Positions 43,247-52,215 of a stretch of 64,000 nucleotides of DNA are shown piece after piece. A program made the translations under genes and the position numbers. Positions within the stretch are counted from its first letter, which is position 1. Every line of letters starts with the position of its first letter. Under the pieces are notes generated by a model. The model made no database searches, had not been told where the DNA came from, and worked only from the letters and a program-made list of their open reading frames with translations. The DNA lies in the NCBI GenBank assembly GCA_049323455.1, contig JBMONF010000065.1:1-64000 (forward strand). Reading direction: 5' to 3'. This DNA comes from Hypericibacter sp049323455. GTDB lineage: Bacteria > Pseudomonadota > Alphaproteobacteria > Dongiales > Dongiaceae.

Positions 43247-44449
43247 ATGAATATGAATGAAAGTTGGATCGAATCACCTGAAATCCAGGGACTAGCCGAT
43301 GTGATTTGCGGGGCACGAGATACCGCGACCGTCTCTGGGCTAACACACAATTTCTATCGCTACCCCGCCCGGTTTTCCCCGGCTTTCGTTCGCGCAGCGA
43401 TCAAAGCCTTTAGTGAGCCCGGCGATTGGGTTCTCGATCCGTTTGCCGGCGGTGGTACGACTCTCGTCGAGGCAATTGCACACGGACGTCATGCGATCGG
43501 CGTCGATGTTAGCTCGCTCGCGACCTTCATCAGTGAAGCAAAGACGCTCATCCTCGATGAGCAAGGGGCAGAGACCATTCGCCGCTGGATCGGTCGCCTC
43601 CCGGAGGTCGTGAACATACACCGGCCCGCATGTCGTTTCGACGATTTTGCCGATGCCGGATACTACCGGAATTTAGAGGGTGCTCCCTATTGGCGCTTGC
43701 GAAAAGCAATCGAGCAAGTTCTTGCGTCCATAGTTCGTCTCAAACATGAGCGCGCGCAAATACTGGCTCGCTGCATCCTACTTAAGACGGCGCAATGGGC
43801 GTTGGATGCCCGAAAATCTCTGCCCACCGTGGCTCAATTTAGAGCAGAGTTACAGCAGCAAGGCGAGACGATGCTGTTCGCGTCCGAAGACTTACGTGCG
43901 CGGGTTCGGGCGAATAACGCGGTGAGGGCCATCTGCCTCAACCGATCTGCTTCCGGACTGGAACAGGAAGAAATCTTTCGGTCAATCCCGGCCCCGCGTC
44001 TTATTCTTACTTCGCCTCCTTATCCCGGAATCCATGTCCTTTACCATCGCTGGCAGGTTGACGGCCGTAAAGAAGCACCGGCGCCATTTTGGATTGCGAA
44101 TCGTCTCGATGGCGCAGGCTCATCATATTACACGATGGGAGACCGAAAATATCCTAACCTGAAAACCTACTTTGATAATTTGAGAACTGCATTCAGCTCA
44201 ATCACGCAAGTCTGCGGCCCGGACACAATCATCGCGCAAATGGTCGCTTTCTCAGAGCCCGATTGGCAGCTTCCTGGTTATCTGGAAGTGATGACCGATT
44301 GCGGCCTTAGCGAAATAGTACCATGGAATGATTGCGATCTCATCGAGGGAAGGCTTTGGCGTGAAGTGCCGAATAGGAAATGGCACGCGCGACAAAAGCG
44401 GCATTCGCCGGGTGCGCGTGAAGTCGTGCTCCTTCACCGCAAGCGATAA
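43247..44449 (+). CDS. DNA methyltransferase (SPPY type, N4-cytosine/N6-adenine class)
   Basis: The 400-aa enzyme has an N-terminal motif X-like segment (HNFYRYPARFSPAFVRAAI, residues about 34-52) and the SAM-binding motif I VLDPFAGGGTTLVEAI (64-72 core). A long variable region (about 100-245) follows, perhaps target recognition, and then catalytic motif IV LTSPPYPG (255-261). This I-before-IV order with the insert between is alpha-like. SPPY favours N4-cytosine methylation, but N6-adenine is possible. No restriction endonuclease is adjacent. It converges on the GHKL ATPase gene with only 7 bp between stops. Composition and codon use differ from the core genes. Confidence 0.88.
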   Translation: MNMNESWIESPEIQGLADVICGARDTATVSGLTHNFYRYPARFSPAFVRAAIKAFSEPGDWVLDPFAGGGTTLVEAIAHGRHAIGVDVSSLATFISEAKTLILDEQGAETIRRWIGRLPEVVNIHRPACRFDDFADAGYYRNLEGAPYWRLRKAIEQVLASIVRLKHERAQILARCILLKTAQWALDARKSLPTVAQFRAELQQQGETMLFASEDLRARVRANNAVRAICLNRSASGLEQEEIFRSIPAPRLILTSPPYPGIHVLYHRWQVDGRKEAPAPFWIANRLDGAGSSYYTMGDRKYPNLKTYFDNLRTAFSSITQVCGPDTIIAQMVAFSEPDWQLPGYLEVMTDCGLSEIVPWNDCDLIEGRLWREVPNRKWHARQKRHSPGAREVVLLHRKR

Positions 44450-44456
44450 TCACCAA

Positions 44457-46979
44457 TCAAGCTGCTTCTCCTGCGCTTTCGGAGAGTGATTCTTCCTCGT
44501 CTGCGTCTTCGAGTTCGGCCACACTGTCGATCATCGGGAGCAGAAATGGTGCTAGCGCACTCGTTACCTGAGCCACGCGATCCGTAACATCGATCTTGCC
44601 GTCAGGCATGTCCTCAGACAATCGGGCGTCCTTCTTGCGAAGCTGCTCCTGGTGGAGGATAGCGAGCGCCACTAGTGTCATGCCGACCGTAAACCGTAGC
44701 TTCATGCCGGGGGCATCCTTCGGACGCGCTTTCAAGTACGTTTGCAGGTGAACGTTGTCCATGTTCAAAAAGTAGTCGTAGCGGTCTTCGGTCTCCTTGG
44801 CATCCGGCTGTCGCTTGATACGCATGCAGGTGAACTTGTCGAACTCAGGCTCCTTCGATTTCCAATCCTTCTCGTACACGGGGATGGTCTCGGGAATGTC
44901 CAAGAAACCGTCGCGGTTCTGATCGGAACCCTTGTTATTGGTTCCTTTGCCATCTTCCCCTTCTTTGTCGGCGTTCGTGTTGCGGCCGCCACCGCCACCG
45001 CCGCTCGTCTCGCGTTCAGGTTGCACGGTCAAAATGAAAGAGTTTACAAATGGTTCAACACGACTTGGATCTGCAACGACGGCCTCAAATTCAAGATCAT
45101 CACCTTCCGATGCACCGTCAGGCAACGTCAGGGAAAGGTGAGCAAATCCGTTGTGTAGTCGCGGCCATTGGTAGTTCGTGGCGGGGACTCGCCCATTGAT
45201 GGTCACGCGAAACAGCTCAAAGGAACCGGGCTGTTCATCACGCTTGAAGTAATCATTGGCGGCATCAGTCTCGAACGTGATGCGCGCGTGCGAGCCGATG
45301 TAAGCATCTCGAATGAGCCGGAACGAAGGCTCGTGTCCTTTGAAATGGAATTTGGTCGGAAAGCGCTTGCCGATAAATCCTGCGATGCCTGTCCCCGCGG
45401 TCTCGGGCTTATGGGGGTTTTTAATCCTCATTCCCTGACCAAGGAGCGCGGCAAGGGCTGGATTCTTGCTCAACAGATTTTCGATGAGCTTTGCCATCGA
45501 TTCGGTGGCTTTTGGTTGCTCGGCTAATTCTTTCTTGCGGCGTTCGGATGCCAGCTCTCGCAGTTGCTCGTGGCGACCGAGTTGATCTTCAAGCTCCGCT
45601 TCCAGCTTGGCTTTCAAGTCGGTCTCGCGGAGCCGGTCTCGGCTGTTCATAAACAGCTTTTCATGCGCTCGCCGGCTAATAGCGCTACAATCAACAATGA
45701 GAAGCAAGGAATGCCATAGGTAGTCCTGCTTGACCTTCTTACGACGGAAGAAGTCCTTGGTCATTACCGCGTGGCACTGTCCATTGTAGGTAAACAAGAT
45801 GCCCTCATCACGGCGATACGTGTCCGCGGCATCCTTGTTTTTAAATAAGTAAATGCTGGCTTCAAACTTTTCACCATCCACGTCGAATGGCAGCTTGTCG
45901 AACCACTCGACGTGATCGCGCTTCTGGTCATCGAGATCTCGCTGTAGCGTTTCGACAAGGCCCACCATCGTCGTGTCGAAACTGCGATTCGGGTCGCCAC
46001 GGTATGGTCTGCATTCGTGAAAGCGGATGGGAAGGGCGGGCTGCGGCAACAGCAACCTCGCTCGGTACATCAGACCATCGGCGAACATCATGTTGGTCGC
46101 AAATTTTCTAGCGTCATACTCATAGAGCTTGAGCAGAGTTCCCCACGCCGTGTCGCGAACATAGGGCTGATTCTTGTCGGGAAACAGCGCCATCACCTCG
46201 GAGGAGAAATGCAATAGTGCACCGTTTCCTGGCCGGGCATCGGAGCCGACCGGAGCCAAATAAGTGAACCGGCTGCTCTTACCCTCCGAGGTCGGGTCGT
46301 CACGTCGAATTACGGTAAAGCTCCAGTCCCGATCATCAGGGTGTTCAAGCTCCGCGGAGATCAGGTCGGGGCAGCGTCTGCTAACCACGAGCTGGAGATT
46401 TCGCTCCATCCCGCAGAATTCTAACACCCCGGTTCCGCCCATGTTGAATTTGCCCTGGGCGAACTTGATCTTGTCCTTGTTGCCCTTGTGCAGCGACAGA
46501 ATGGTATCGGGCATTTTCGCAGGTGTTTGGCCCTCGCCATCATCGACAATCGTGAAGCAGGGCCGGCCGTTGTCCTCCTTCGGCTTCGCACCCGTGGCAG
46601 CGACAGTAATGCTGCGCGATAATGATTCTTGATCGTTGAGCCGAGTGCCAAAGAATCTTGTCCGGGCCTCGGCGATCGTCGTCGGTGTGTCTGACGCTTG
46701 CGGGCTGCTTCCTATGAGCGGAAGGCAACCTGTACGCCGCGCCTCACCAATCAGCTTCGCATCAATCGAGTTAATGAGCTTCTCGATAATCGCCTGTTCC
46801 GCTCTGCTCTGCTGATTGCCTACAGACGAATAATTGAACTCTTCGTCTCCAAGGTAGCGCCAGGCTTTTGCATCATCCCAGTATCCGGCACCGCGTAGTA
46901 GCCGGATCACCTCGGGTTCAGTGTCGGCGCGAATCAGGTCAAGGCATAATTGTTTGGTCTTGCCGTTATCGGATTTCAT
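44457..46979 (-). CDS. Large GHKL (Bergerat-fold) ATPase of unknown function
   Basis: From the ATG at 46979 (MKSDNGKTKQL), which has GGGAGGGGG just upstream, the product is 840 aa. The N-terminal ATPase shows all Bergerat motifs: N-box EQAIIEKLINSIDAKL (Asn at about 70), G1 DDGEGQ (about 146-151), and G2 GKFNMGGTGV (about 176-185). A middle alpha/beta region follows, then a charged coiled coil (LKAKLEAELEDQLGRHEQLRELASERRKKEL), a beta region, a Gly/Asn-rich linker (GGGGGGRNTNADKEGEDGKG) and a C-terminal helical domain. The architecture is MutL/Hsp90/MORC-like, but no known family was recognised. It lies downstream of the DndB-like gene in one operon. Confidence 0.8.
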   Translation of the reverse strand: MKSDNGKTKQLCLDLIRADTEPEVIRLLRGAGYWDDAKAWRYLGDEEFNYSSVGNQQSRAEQAIIEKLINSIDAKLIGEARRTGCLPLIGSSPQASDTPTTIAEARTRFFGTRLNDQESLSRSITVAATGAKPKEDNGRPCFTIVDDGEGQTPAKMPDTILSLHKGNKDKIKFAQGKFNMGGTGVLEFCGMERNLQLVVSRRCPDLISAELEHPDDRDWSFTVIRRDDPTSEGKSSRFTYLAPVGSDARPGNGALLHFSSEVMALFPDKNQPYVRDTAWGTLLKLYEYDARKFATNMMFADGLMYRARLLLPQPALPIRFHECRPYRGDPNRSFDTTMVGLVETLQRDLDDQKRDHVEWFDKLPFDVDGEKFEASIYLFKNKDAADTYRRDEGILFTYNGQCHAVMTKDFFRRKKVKQDYLWHSLLLIVDCSAISRRAHEKLFMNSRDRLRETDLKAKLEAELEDQLGRHEQLRELASERRKKELAEQPKATESMAKLIENLLSKNPALAALLGQGMRIKNPHKPETAGTGIAGFIGKRFPTKFHFKGHEPSFRLIRDAYIGSHARITFETDAANDYFKRDEQPGSFELFRVTINGRVPATNYQWPRLHNGFAHLSLTLPDGASEGDDLEFEAVVADPSRVEPFVNSFILTVQPERETSGGGGGGRNTNADKEGEDGKGTNNKGSDQNRDGFLDIPETIPVYEKDWKSKEPEFDKFTCMRIKRQPDAKETEDRYDYFLNMDNVHLQTYLKARPKDAPGMKLRFTVGMTLVALAILHQEQLRKKDARLSEDMPDGKIDVTDRVAQVTSALAPFLLPMIDSVAELEDADEEESLSESAGEAA

Positions 46980-47033
46980 GGTCCCCCTCCCATCAGGAAA
47001 AAGGGGCGGGAAGTTCATTCCCGCCCCGATCAT

Positions 47034-48092
47034 TCACGCCGCGTTGGCAACCGAACGCTGTTCGCCTTCGGTCAAGGCCATGCCCAACTTATTCTTGATG
47101 TAAGCCTTGGTGGCAGCACGTGCCTGACGGTTGGAGACGACGGAGTTTGCAACGATGCAAACATTTTCCCAGTCCGGGTTCTTTTTGGACCAATCGATAG
47201 ACTTGATACCGGATAACCGCTGTTTCCAGTCGGGTTCCTTTATCAATTCTGCGCCAATGCCACCGAATGCACGAAGCACGGTAGAGTGCGCGGAAATCTT
47301 CTCAGCGCGCAGTTCGACGGAGGTCTTTTGACCTTTGAGAACCTTCGTCCAGTCCGGCATATTGGAGGCAACCGCCGTCCAATACTCTGTAATCACCTTC
47401 GCCATCTCTTCGGCGTCTTCTTCGTCCCTGCCCTTGAGCAGTTCGCGGTTGGCATCGTAGAGCGCCGCGAGCGTAAAGAGCTTGGTCGATTTCGCCTTGA
47501 GCGAGACATCTTCCTTCTCGGTGAGTTCCTTGAAGACCTCGATCTTGTCGAGGGCGAACATCGTGGCGATCGAAACAGGGTCTCGGCGGTCGTACAGGAT
47601 GTCGAGCGACTTCGACGTTTTGACCACAAATCGGTTCAGGTCAGAAAACATCTGCTGAACGCGGTCGCGACTTTCATACGGAAAAAGAAGTACCGAAATC
47701 GTGTGGTCGCCCAGGGCGGGGTTCTGCTTGAGCGCTTGCGCGATGCCTGCGCAACGATGCTGCCCATCATTGATGATAAGCTCATCGCCAAGCTTCAGTT
47801 TGAGTATGCCGATTGAAACATCGCCGTCGTTCTGCAGGCTGGTGTAGACTGGCTCCACCTTGAAAGACGCGGTGATCGAGGCAAAGAGATAATCGTCCTC
47901 GTTCTCCAGCATGTAATTAGCTAGGTCCGGGACGCGCTTTTGATTAAGCACGCGCTGTTCTCGATCTTCAGGCGTGAAATCCACCCAGTCGGTGAATTTG
48001 AACAGGTTGGGAATTGCGCTGAGGGGCATTAGGCACGCGTAATAAGTGCGGCTGCCCATTTTTCCTTTCATGGCGGGGACGTGTACGTACAC
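47034..48092 (-). CDS. DndB-like DGQHR-domain protein
   Basis: The 352-aa protein contains the DGQHR signature in ELIINDGQHRCAGIAQAL (residues 109-113) and the preceding QRVLNQKRVPDLANYML motif, characteristic of DndB and related ParB-like NTP-hydrolysing proteins. SVLLFPYESRDRVQQMFSDLNRFVVKTSKSL also fits DndB. In phosphorothioate systems DndB regulates the dnd operon. Here no dndA, C, D or E is adjacent, so it works in another context. The GTG start at 48092 follows AAGGAGG with 5-nt spacing. The next gene begins after 54 bp (or immediately, if an upstream start is used). Confidence 0.85.
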   Translation of the reverse strand: MYVHVPAMKGKMGSRTYYACLMPLSAIPNLFKFTDWVDFTPEDREQRVLNQKRVPDLANYMLENEDDYLFASITASFKVEPVYTSLQNDGDVSIGILKLKLGDELIINDGQHRCAGIAQALKQNPALGDHTISVLLFPYESRDRVQQMFSDLNRFVVKTSKSLDILYDRRDPVSIATMFALDKIEVFKELTEKEDVSLKAKSTKLFTLAALYDANRELLKGRDEEDAEEMAKVITEYWTAVASNMPDWTKVLKGQKTSVELRAEKISAHSTVLRAFGGIGAELIKEPDWKQRLSGIKSIDWSKKNPDWENVCIVANSVVSNRQARAATKAYIKNKLGMALTEGEQRSVANAA

Positions 48093-48107
48093 AGCAGCCT
48101 CCTTCGT

Positions 48108-48247
48108 AGCTCTATTGCCTCACAGAGCGACCATCGCTCAAGAGGGTTTGGCGAGCTGTTGGAGTCTACAGATACAGCTCTCTGGCATTTTAGTCAAGAG
48201 CTGCAAAAATATCTCACAGGAGCTGCTAAGTATCTTATAGAGAGCTG
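48108..48247. promoter_or_regulatory. Phased GAGCTG/CAGCTC operator array upstream of the dndB-like operon
   Basis: Six AGCT cores lie at 48108, 48154, 48176, 48199, 48221 and 48243: intervals 46, 22, 23, 22 and 22 bp, about two helical turns. Four are GAGCTG on the plus strand, one is CAGCTC (48175-48180) and one is near-matching TAGCTC. The sites flank and overlap the predicted promoter, which suggests cooperative binding by a repressor on one DNA face. The spacer 48093-48365 contains no gene. Confidence 0.7.
48169..48197 (-). promoter_or_regulatory. Predicted promoter of the dndB-like/GHKL operon
   Basis: On the minus strand TTGACT (48192-48197) and TATCTG (48169-48174) are 17 bp apart. 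One AGCT site lies in the spacer beside the -10 box (48176) and another directly upstream of the -35 box (48199), as expected for repression by occlusion. Confidence 0.55.
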
Positions 48248-48365
48248 TGTTGATCCCTTTGATGCGCTCGCTTCAAAGCGACAGCGGAAAGTTGCGGACT
48301 GGCGCCGCTGGTGGAACTCCGACGAGGTTCCGCTTTCGCAGGAGCGACGCTGGGGCCGTCGCCGG

Positions 48366-50849
48366 TCAGAACCGGTCGAGCAGCCGGTGCAGATAGTCGC
48401 GCTCGATCTTCGGTCTGAACTGCTCGGACGAGCGCCGGCGTAGCTCCTCCAGAATCTCGCGGGCGCGCTGCAGATCGCCCTCGTCGGGGATCTTCACGTC
48501 GCCCGTGTCGATCAAGCCGTTGCCTTCCTCGGTGCGCGGGTTGGGATCGGGCTGCTGGCCCAGCAGCTGGTCGCGCGGCGCACCGCCGGGCCGGCTGCCG
48601 AAGCGCTCGGCGAGCGCCCTCATCATCTCCTGCGTGCCCTGCATCAGCTCCTGCAGCGCCTGCGCCTGCGCCTGGCCGGCGGCGCCGGGATCCTGGCGCT
48701 GGAGCGCGCCGACGGCATCCTTCATCGCGCGCTCGGCGCGGCCCAGTGGCGCGGGAATGTCGCCCGTCATCTCGCCGAAACGGCGCATCACCTCGCCCAG
48801 GCCCTGACGCAGCGCCTCCTGATCGCCGGCGGCACCCTCCATTTCCCGCGGCTCGGCGCCCTGCTCGCTGCGCTGCGCGTCGCGGAAGCTGCGGTCGAGC
48901 AGTTGCTGCTGCTGCTGCGCCAGACCCTGCAGCTTCTGCATCAGCTGGGAAGCCTCGTTCTCGCCCTGCTGCGTTTGCCCTGCGTAGGGGTTGGCTTCGA
49001 GGTTTTCCAGCATCTCGCGCAGGCGCGACAGCAGGCTGCGCGCCGCATCGCGCGCGCCCGCCTCGGCCATCTGCTGTGCCTGGTCGAGCATGCGCTGCAG
49101 ATCCTCGCGCCCGAGCGTCATCTGGTCGGGATCGATGAGCTCGAAGCGGCGCCCTTCCGCCAACTCGCGCTTCATCTTCTCGGTGAGCGCGTCGAGAAAC
49201 TGGTTCATGGCCTGGCGCAGCTCGTCCATGAGCTTGGAGAGCTCCTGGTCCGAGGCGCCCTGGTCGAGCGCGCGTTCGAGCGCCTCCTGGGCGTCGCGCA
49301 GCCGCTGCAGTGCCACCGACGTCTCGCCCTCCTCGACCCTGAGGGCGGTGTCCCAGAGCAGCTGCTGCACGGCGGGCAGCCCTGCATCGAGATCGCGCTC
49401 GTAGCGCAGCCTCGCCGCTGCGGCGGAGAGGGACAGGGTCACGACGGTATCGTTGCTGTAGGCCTCGGTGTCGGCGGCCAGCCTGTCCAGCGCGTTGGCG
49501 ATGGCGCGGCGCCGATCGGGCTCGAGCGCCAGCGCGCGCCTGAGCGCCACGATCGCGTGCGCCACCGGATGGTGGAACGGCCGCTCCGGCAGCACCATGG
49601 CATGGGTCTCGCTGCGTCCGATCTGGCCGGCCGCGTCGCGCGCTTCGAGCGTAAGCAGCACGTGGCTGCCGGCGAGCGGGTTGGCCGTCAGATCGTGGAA
49701 GCTCTCGGCCCGCGCCTGGCGGGCGCCATCGCCCGGCACGGGCAGATCGAGCTCGATCGGTGCCACGCCGGCCGCAGCGCCCACCGGCGTCATCTTGGCA
49801 GCGATGTGCTCGACCCCGTAATCGTCGCTTGCGGTATAGCTGAGCTTGAGGACGCCGCGCTCGGTCTGGCCCGGATCGGCGGTCAGCTGCACGGTCGGCG
49901 GCTGGTCGGGCACGATCTCGATCGGCCAGCGGCCGAGCGTGCGGCCGCCGGCCTGGAGCGCGATGGCGTCGCCGGTCACGAGATGCGCGCCCTCGAGCCG
50001 CCAGCTGCGCTCGGCCAGCGGCTCGAAGGGCTTGGATTGGTCGCCGAGCTGCAACGTCGGCCGCTCGCGGCTGTTTTCGATCTGGGCCAGCACCGCGCTG
50101 TTTTCGGCGATCGACAGGGCCCGCGGCGCCGCAGGCTCGCCGTCCGCTTGCGCATCTTGGGGCGCCGTCGGTCGGGTAGAGGACAGCAGGATCGGCGCCA
50201 GCCCCGTATAGGCGGGCGGCGTGATCCAGATGTCGAAACGCGGCGGCTCGGCCGGGATCGCCGGCGCGAAGCCCGGGAGCAGAGCACGCTCGATCCGCGG
50301 GGCGATGTCGCCGCGGGCGGCGACGAAGCCGATCACGAGCAGCAGGACGAGGCCGGCGCGCAGACCCCAGGGATCGTGCGCCGCCAGACCGGCCCGAGGG
50401 AGCTTGAGCCGCAGCGCGCCCAAGGCCGACAGCAGCCGCGCGCGGTGAAGCGACCACAGGGCCTCGGCCGCCGGATCGCCGGCCCCGCCCGCGAGCCCTT
50501 CGTCGAGCAGCGCCAGCGGCCGATGGGCGAGCCCGCTGTCCGTCTCGAGCCGCCGGCGCGCTTCTGCCGCGCTCGGGCGCGCCAGGGCCCGCAGGCCCCG
50601 CCACAGCAGAAAGCCGATAGCGCCCGCGAACAGCGCGAGCAGCAGCGCGTGGAGCCAAGCGGGCAGCCGTGCCGGCAGGTCGAACAGAGCCAGGACCAGG
50701 AACAGGCCGCCCAGGCCAACCGCCGGCCACAGGGCCGGCCAGAGCCGCTCCCACAGCAGGCCCGCCCGCGCCAGCCAGAGCCAGGGCTTCAGGCGTGCCT
50801 GAAGCCGCCGTTCCAGCGCTGTTCGGGTTGTGCCGCTCTGCTGGACCAT
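48366..50849 (-). CDS. TIGR02302/DUF4175 family membrane protein
   Basis: The 827-aa alphaproteobacterial protein has three hydrophobic segments near the N-terminus (GLGGLFLVLALFDLPARLPAW, LHALLLALFAGAIGFLLWRG, WGLRAGLVLLLVIGFVAA). A periplasmic beta-rich region follows (RFDIWITPPAYTGL, QPPTVQLTADPG), then a long Gln/Glu/Met-rich coiled-coil region (residues about 500-780, for example QLMQKLQGLAQQQQQLLDRSF). Function is not established. The start MVQQSGTTRTALERRLQ at 50849 is the family-typical one. It is downstream of lysA; the lysA-TIGR02302 order is conserved in relatives. Confidence 0.88.
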   Translation of the reverse strand: MVQQSGTTRTALERRLQARLKPWLWLARAGLLWERLWPALWPAVGLGGLFLVLALFDLPARLPAWLHALLLALFAGAIGFLLWRGLRALARPSAAEARRRLETDSGLAHRPLALLDEGLAGGAGDPAAEALWSLHRARLLSALGALRLKLPRAGLAAHDPWGLRAGLVLLLVIGFVAARGDIAPRIERALLPGFAPAIPAEPPRFDIWITPPAYTGLAPILLSSTRPTAPQDAQADGEPAAPRALSIAENSAVLAQIENSRERPTLQLGDQSKPFEPLAERSWRLEGAHLVTGDAIALQAGGRTLGRWPIEIVPDQPPTVQLTADPGQTERGVLKLSYTASDDYGVEHIAAKMTPVGAAAGVAPIELDLPVPGDGARQARAESFHDLTANPLAGSHVLLTLEARDAAGQIGRSETHAMVLPERPFHHPVAHAIVALRRALALEPDRRRAIANALDRLAADTEAYSNDTVVTLSLSAAAARLRYERDLDAGLPAVQQLLWDTALRVEEGETSVALQRLRDAQEALERALDQGASDQELSKLMDELRQAMNQFLDALTEKMKRELAEGRRFELIDPDQMTLGREDLQRMLDQAQQMAEAGARDAARSLLSRLREMLENLEANPYAGQTQQGENEASQLMQKLQGLAQQQQQLLDRSFRDAQRSEQGAEPREMEGAAGDQEALRQGLGEVMRRFGEMTGDIPAPLGRAERAMKDAVGALQRQDPGAAGQAQAQALQELMQGTQEMMRALAERFGSRPGGAPRDQLLGQQPDPNPRTEEGNGLIDTGDVKIPDEGDLQRAREILEELRRRSSEQFRPKIERDYLHRLLDRF

Positions 50850-50895
50850 TGCTTTACGCGCCTCCGAGGGCCGGCGGCCTCGGTCGCCGGCCCGT

Positions 50896-52215
50896 TCAAG
50901 CTGCGCCGCGCGCTCCTTTCGCCGCCGGCCGCGCCATGGCTTGGCCGGGCGCCGGCCCGAGCCAAGCCGGGATGTGATCCATTGCCAATATCGATTGATA
51001 GTCGGGCCGCGGCCGCACGATGTCAAAGCGATCGCCGCGGACCAGGAGTTCCGGCACCAGCGGCCGTGTATTATAGCTCGAAGCCATGACCGCCGCGTAA
51101 GCGCCGGCTTGGCAGACGGCAACCAGATCGCCCGCCTTCAATGGCGGCAGGGGGCGCTGCTCGGCCAGCCGGTCGCCGGTCTCGCAGATCGGCCCGACCA
51201 CGTCGAACCGCTTCACGGGCGCGTCGGAGGCGGGCTCCGTCACCGGCAGGATGGCGTGGTAGGCGTCGTAAAGGGTGGGACGCAGCAGATCGTTCATGCC
51301 GGCGTCGATCACCACGAAGTCGCGGCTCACGCCCTCCTTCACGTAAAGCACGCGCGCCACCAGCACGCCCGCATTGCCCACGAGCCGCCGACCCGGCTCG
51401 AACACCAGCTCGGTCCCGAGCGGCGCCACCGTCTCGCGCACCAGGCGCACATAGTCGGCGATGGCTGGCGGCGACTCGCCGCGATAGGAGATGGCGATGC
51501 CGCCGCCGAGATCGAGCCGGTCGACCGTGAAGCCCGCCCGGCGCAGCTCGGTCGCGAGCTCCGCGATGCGCGTGAAGGCGACGCGATAAGGCTCGAGCTC
51601 GGAGAGCTGCGAGCCGATATGGACCGCGAGCCCGTGCGGCTCGATGCCGGGCAGCGCTGCTGCCTCGGCGTAGGCTTCGCGCGCATGGCCGAGATCGATG
51701 CCGAACTTCGTCTCCGCCTTGCCGGTCGAGATCTTGGCGTGGGTGCGGGCGTCGACGTCGGGATTGATGCGCAGGGCCACCGGCGCCTTGCGGCCGAGCC
51801 CCCGCGCGATCTCGTCGAGCAGCCTCAGCTCGGGCAGCGATTCGACGTTGATCTGACGGATGCCGGTCTCGAGCGCGAACTCGAGCTCGGCGGCGGTCTT
51901 GCCCACGCCCGAGAACACGATCTTGTCGGCCGGCACGCCGGCGGCGAGCGCCTGCCTCAGCTCGCCCTCGGAGACCACGTCGGCGCCAGCGCCGCGCCGC
52001 GCGAAGGTGGCCACGACCGCGAGATTGGAGTTGGCTTTGAGCGCATAGCAGACGAGCGCCGGCAGATCGCGGACGGCGGCGGCGAACTCGTCATAGGCGT
52101 TTTCCAGCGCCGCGCTCGAATAGCAGTAGAAGGGCGTGCCGACCTCGGCCGCGAGCCTTGCGAGCGGCACGGCCTCGGCATGCAACTCGCCCTGGCGGTA
52201 GGCGAAATGGCTCAT
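50896..52215 (-). CDS. lysA: Diaminopimelate decarboxylase
   Basis: The 439-aa fold-type III PLP enzyme catalyses the last step of lysine synthesis. It has PFYCYSSAAL and the Schiff-base lysine in ALVCYALKANSNLAVV. DADVVSEGE-like GADVVSEGELRQAL, the His in GLAVHIGSQLSEL, the glycine loop LDLGGGIAISY, EPGRRLVGNAGVLVARV and the active-site CETGDRLAEQRPLP (CESGD type) follow. The start MSHFAYRQGEL overlaps the lptM stop (ATGA), so argH-lptM-lysA-TIGR02302 is one operon. Confidence 0.97.
   Translation of the reverse strand: MSHFAYRQGELHAEAVPLARLAAEVGTPFYCYSSAALENAYDEFAAAVRDLPALVCYALKANSNLAVVATFARRGAGADVVSEGELRQALAAGVPADKIVFSGVGKTAAELEFALETGIRQINVESLPELRLLDEIARGLGRKAPVALRINPDVDARTHAKISTGKAETKFGIDLGHAREAYAEAAALPGIEPHGLAVHIGSQLSELEPYRVAFTRIAELATELRRAGFTVDRLDLGGGIAISYRGESPPAIADYVRLVRETVAPLGTELVFEPGRRLVGNAGVLVARVLYVKEGVSRDFVVIDAGMNDLLRPTLYDAYHAILPVTEPASDAPVKRFDVVGPICETGDRLAEQRPLPPLKAGDLVAVCQAGAYAAVMASSYNTRPLVPELLVRGDRFDIVRPRPDYQSILAMDHIPAWLGPAPGQAMARPAAKGARGAA

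Noticed and set aside
43247..48092. Complete Dnd phosphorothioation system
   Set aside because: Only a DndB-like gene is present. DndA, C, D, E and the FGH restriction genes are absent and the island is closed on both sides by core genes.
48108..48247. CRISPR-like array
   Set aside because: The shared core is only 4-6 bp with 16-18 bp of unrelated sequence between, and there is no leader or cas gene. An operator array fits better.
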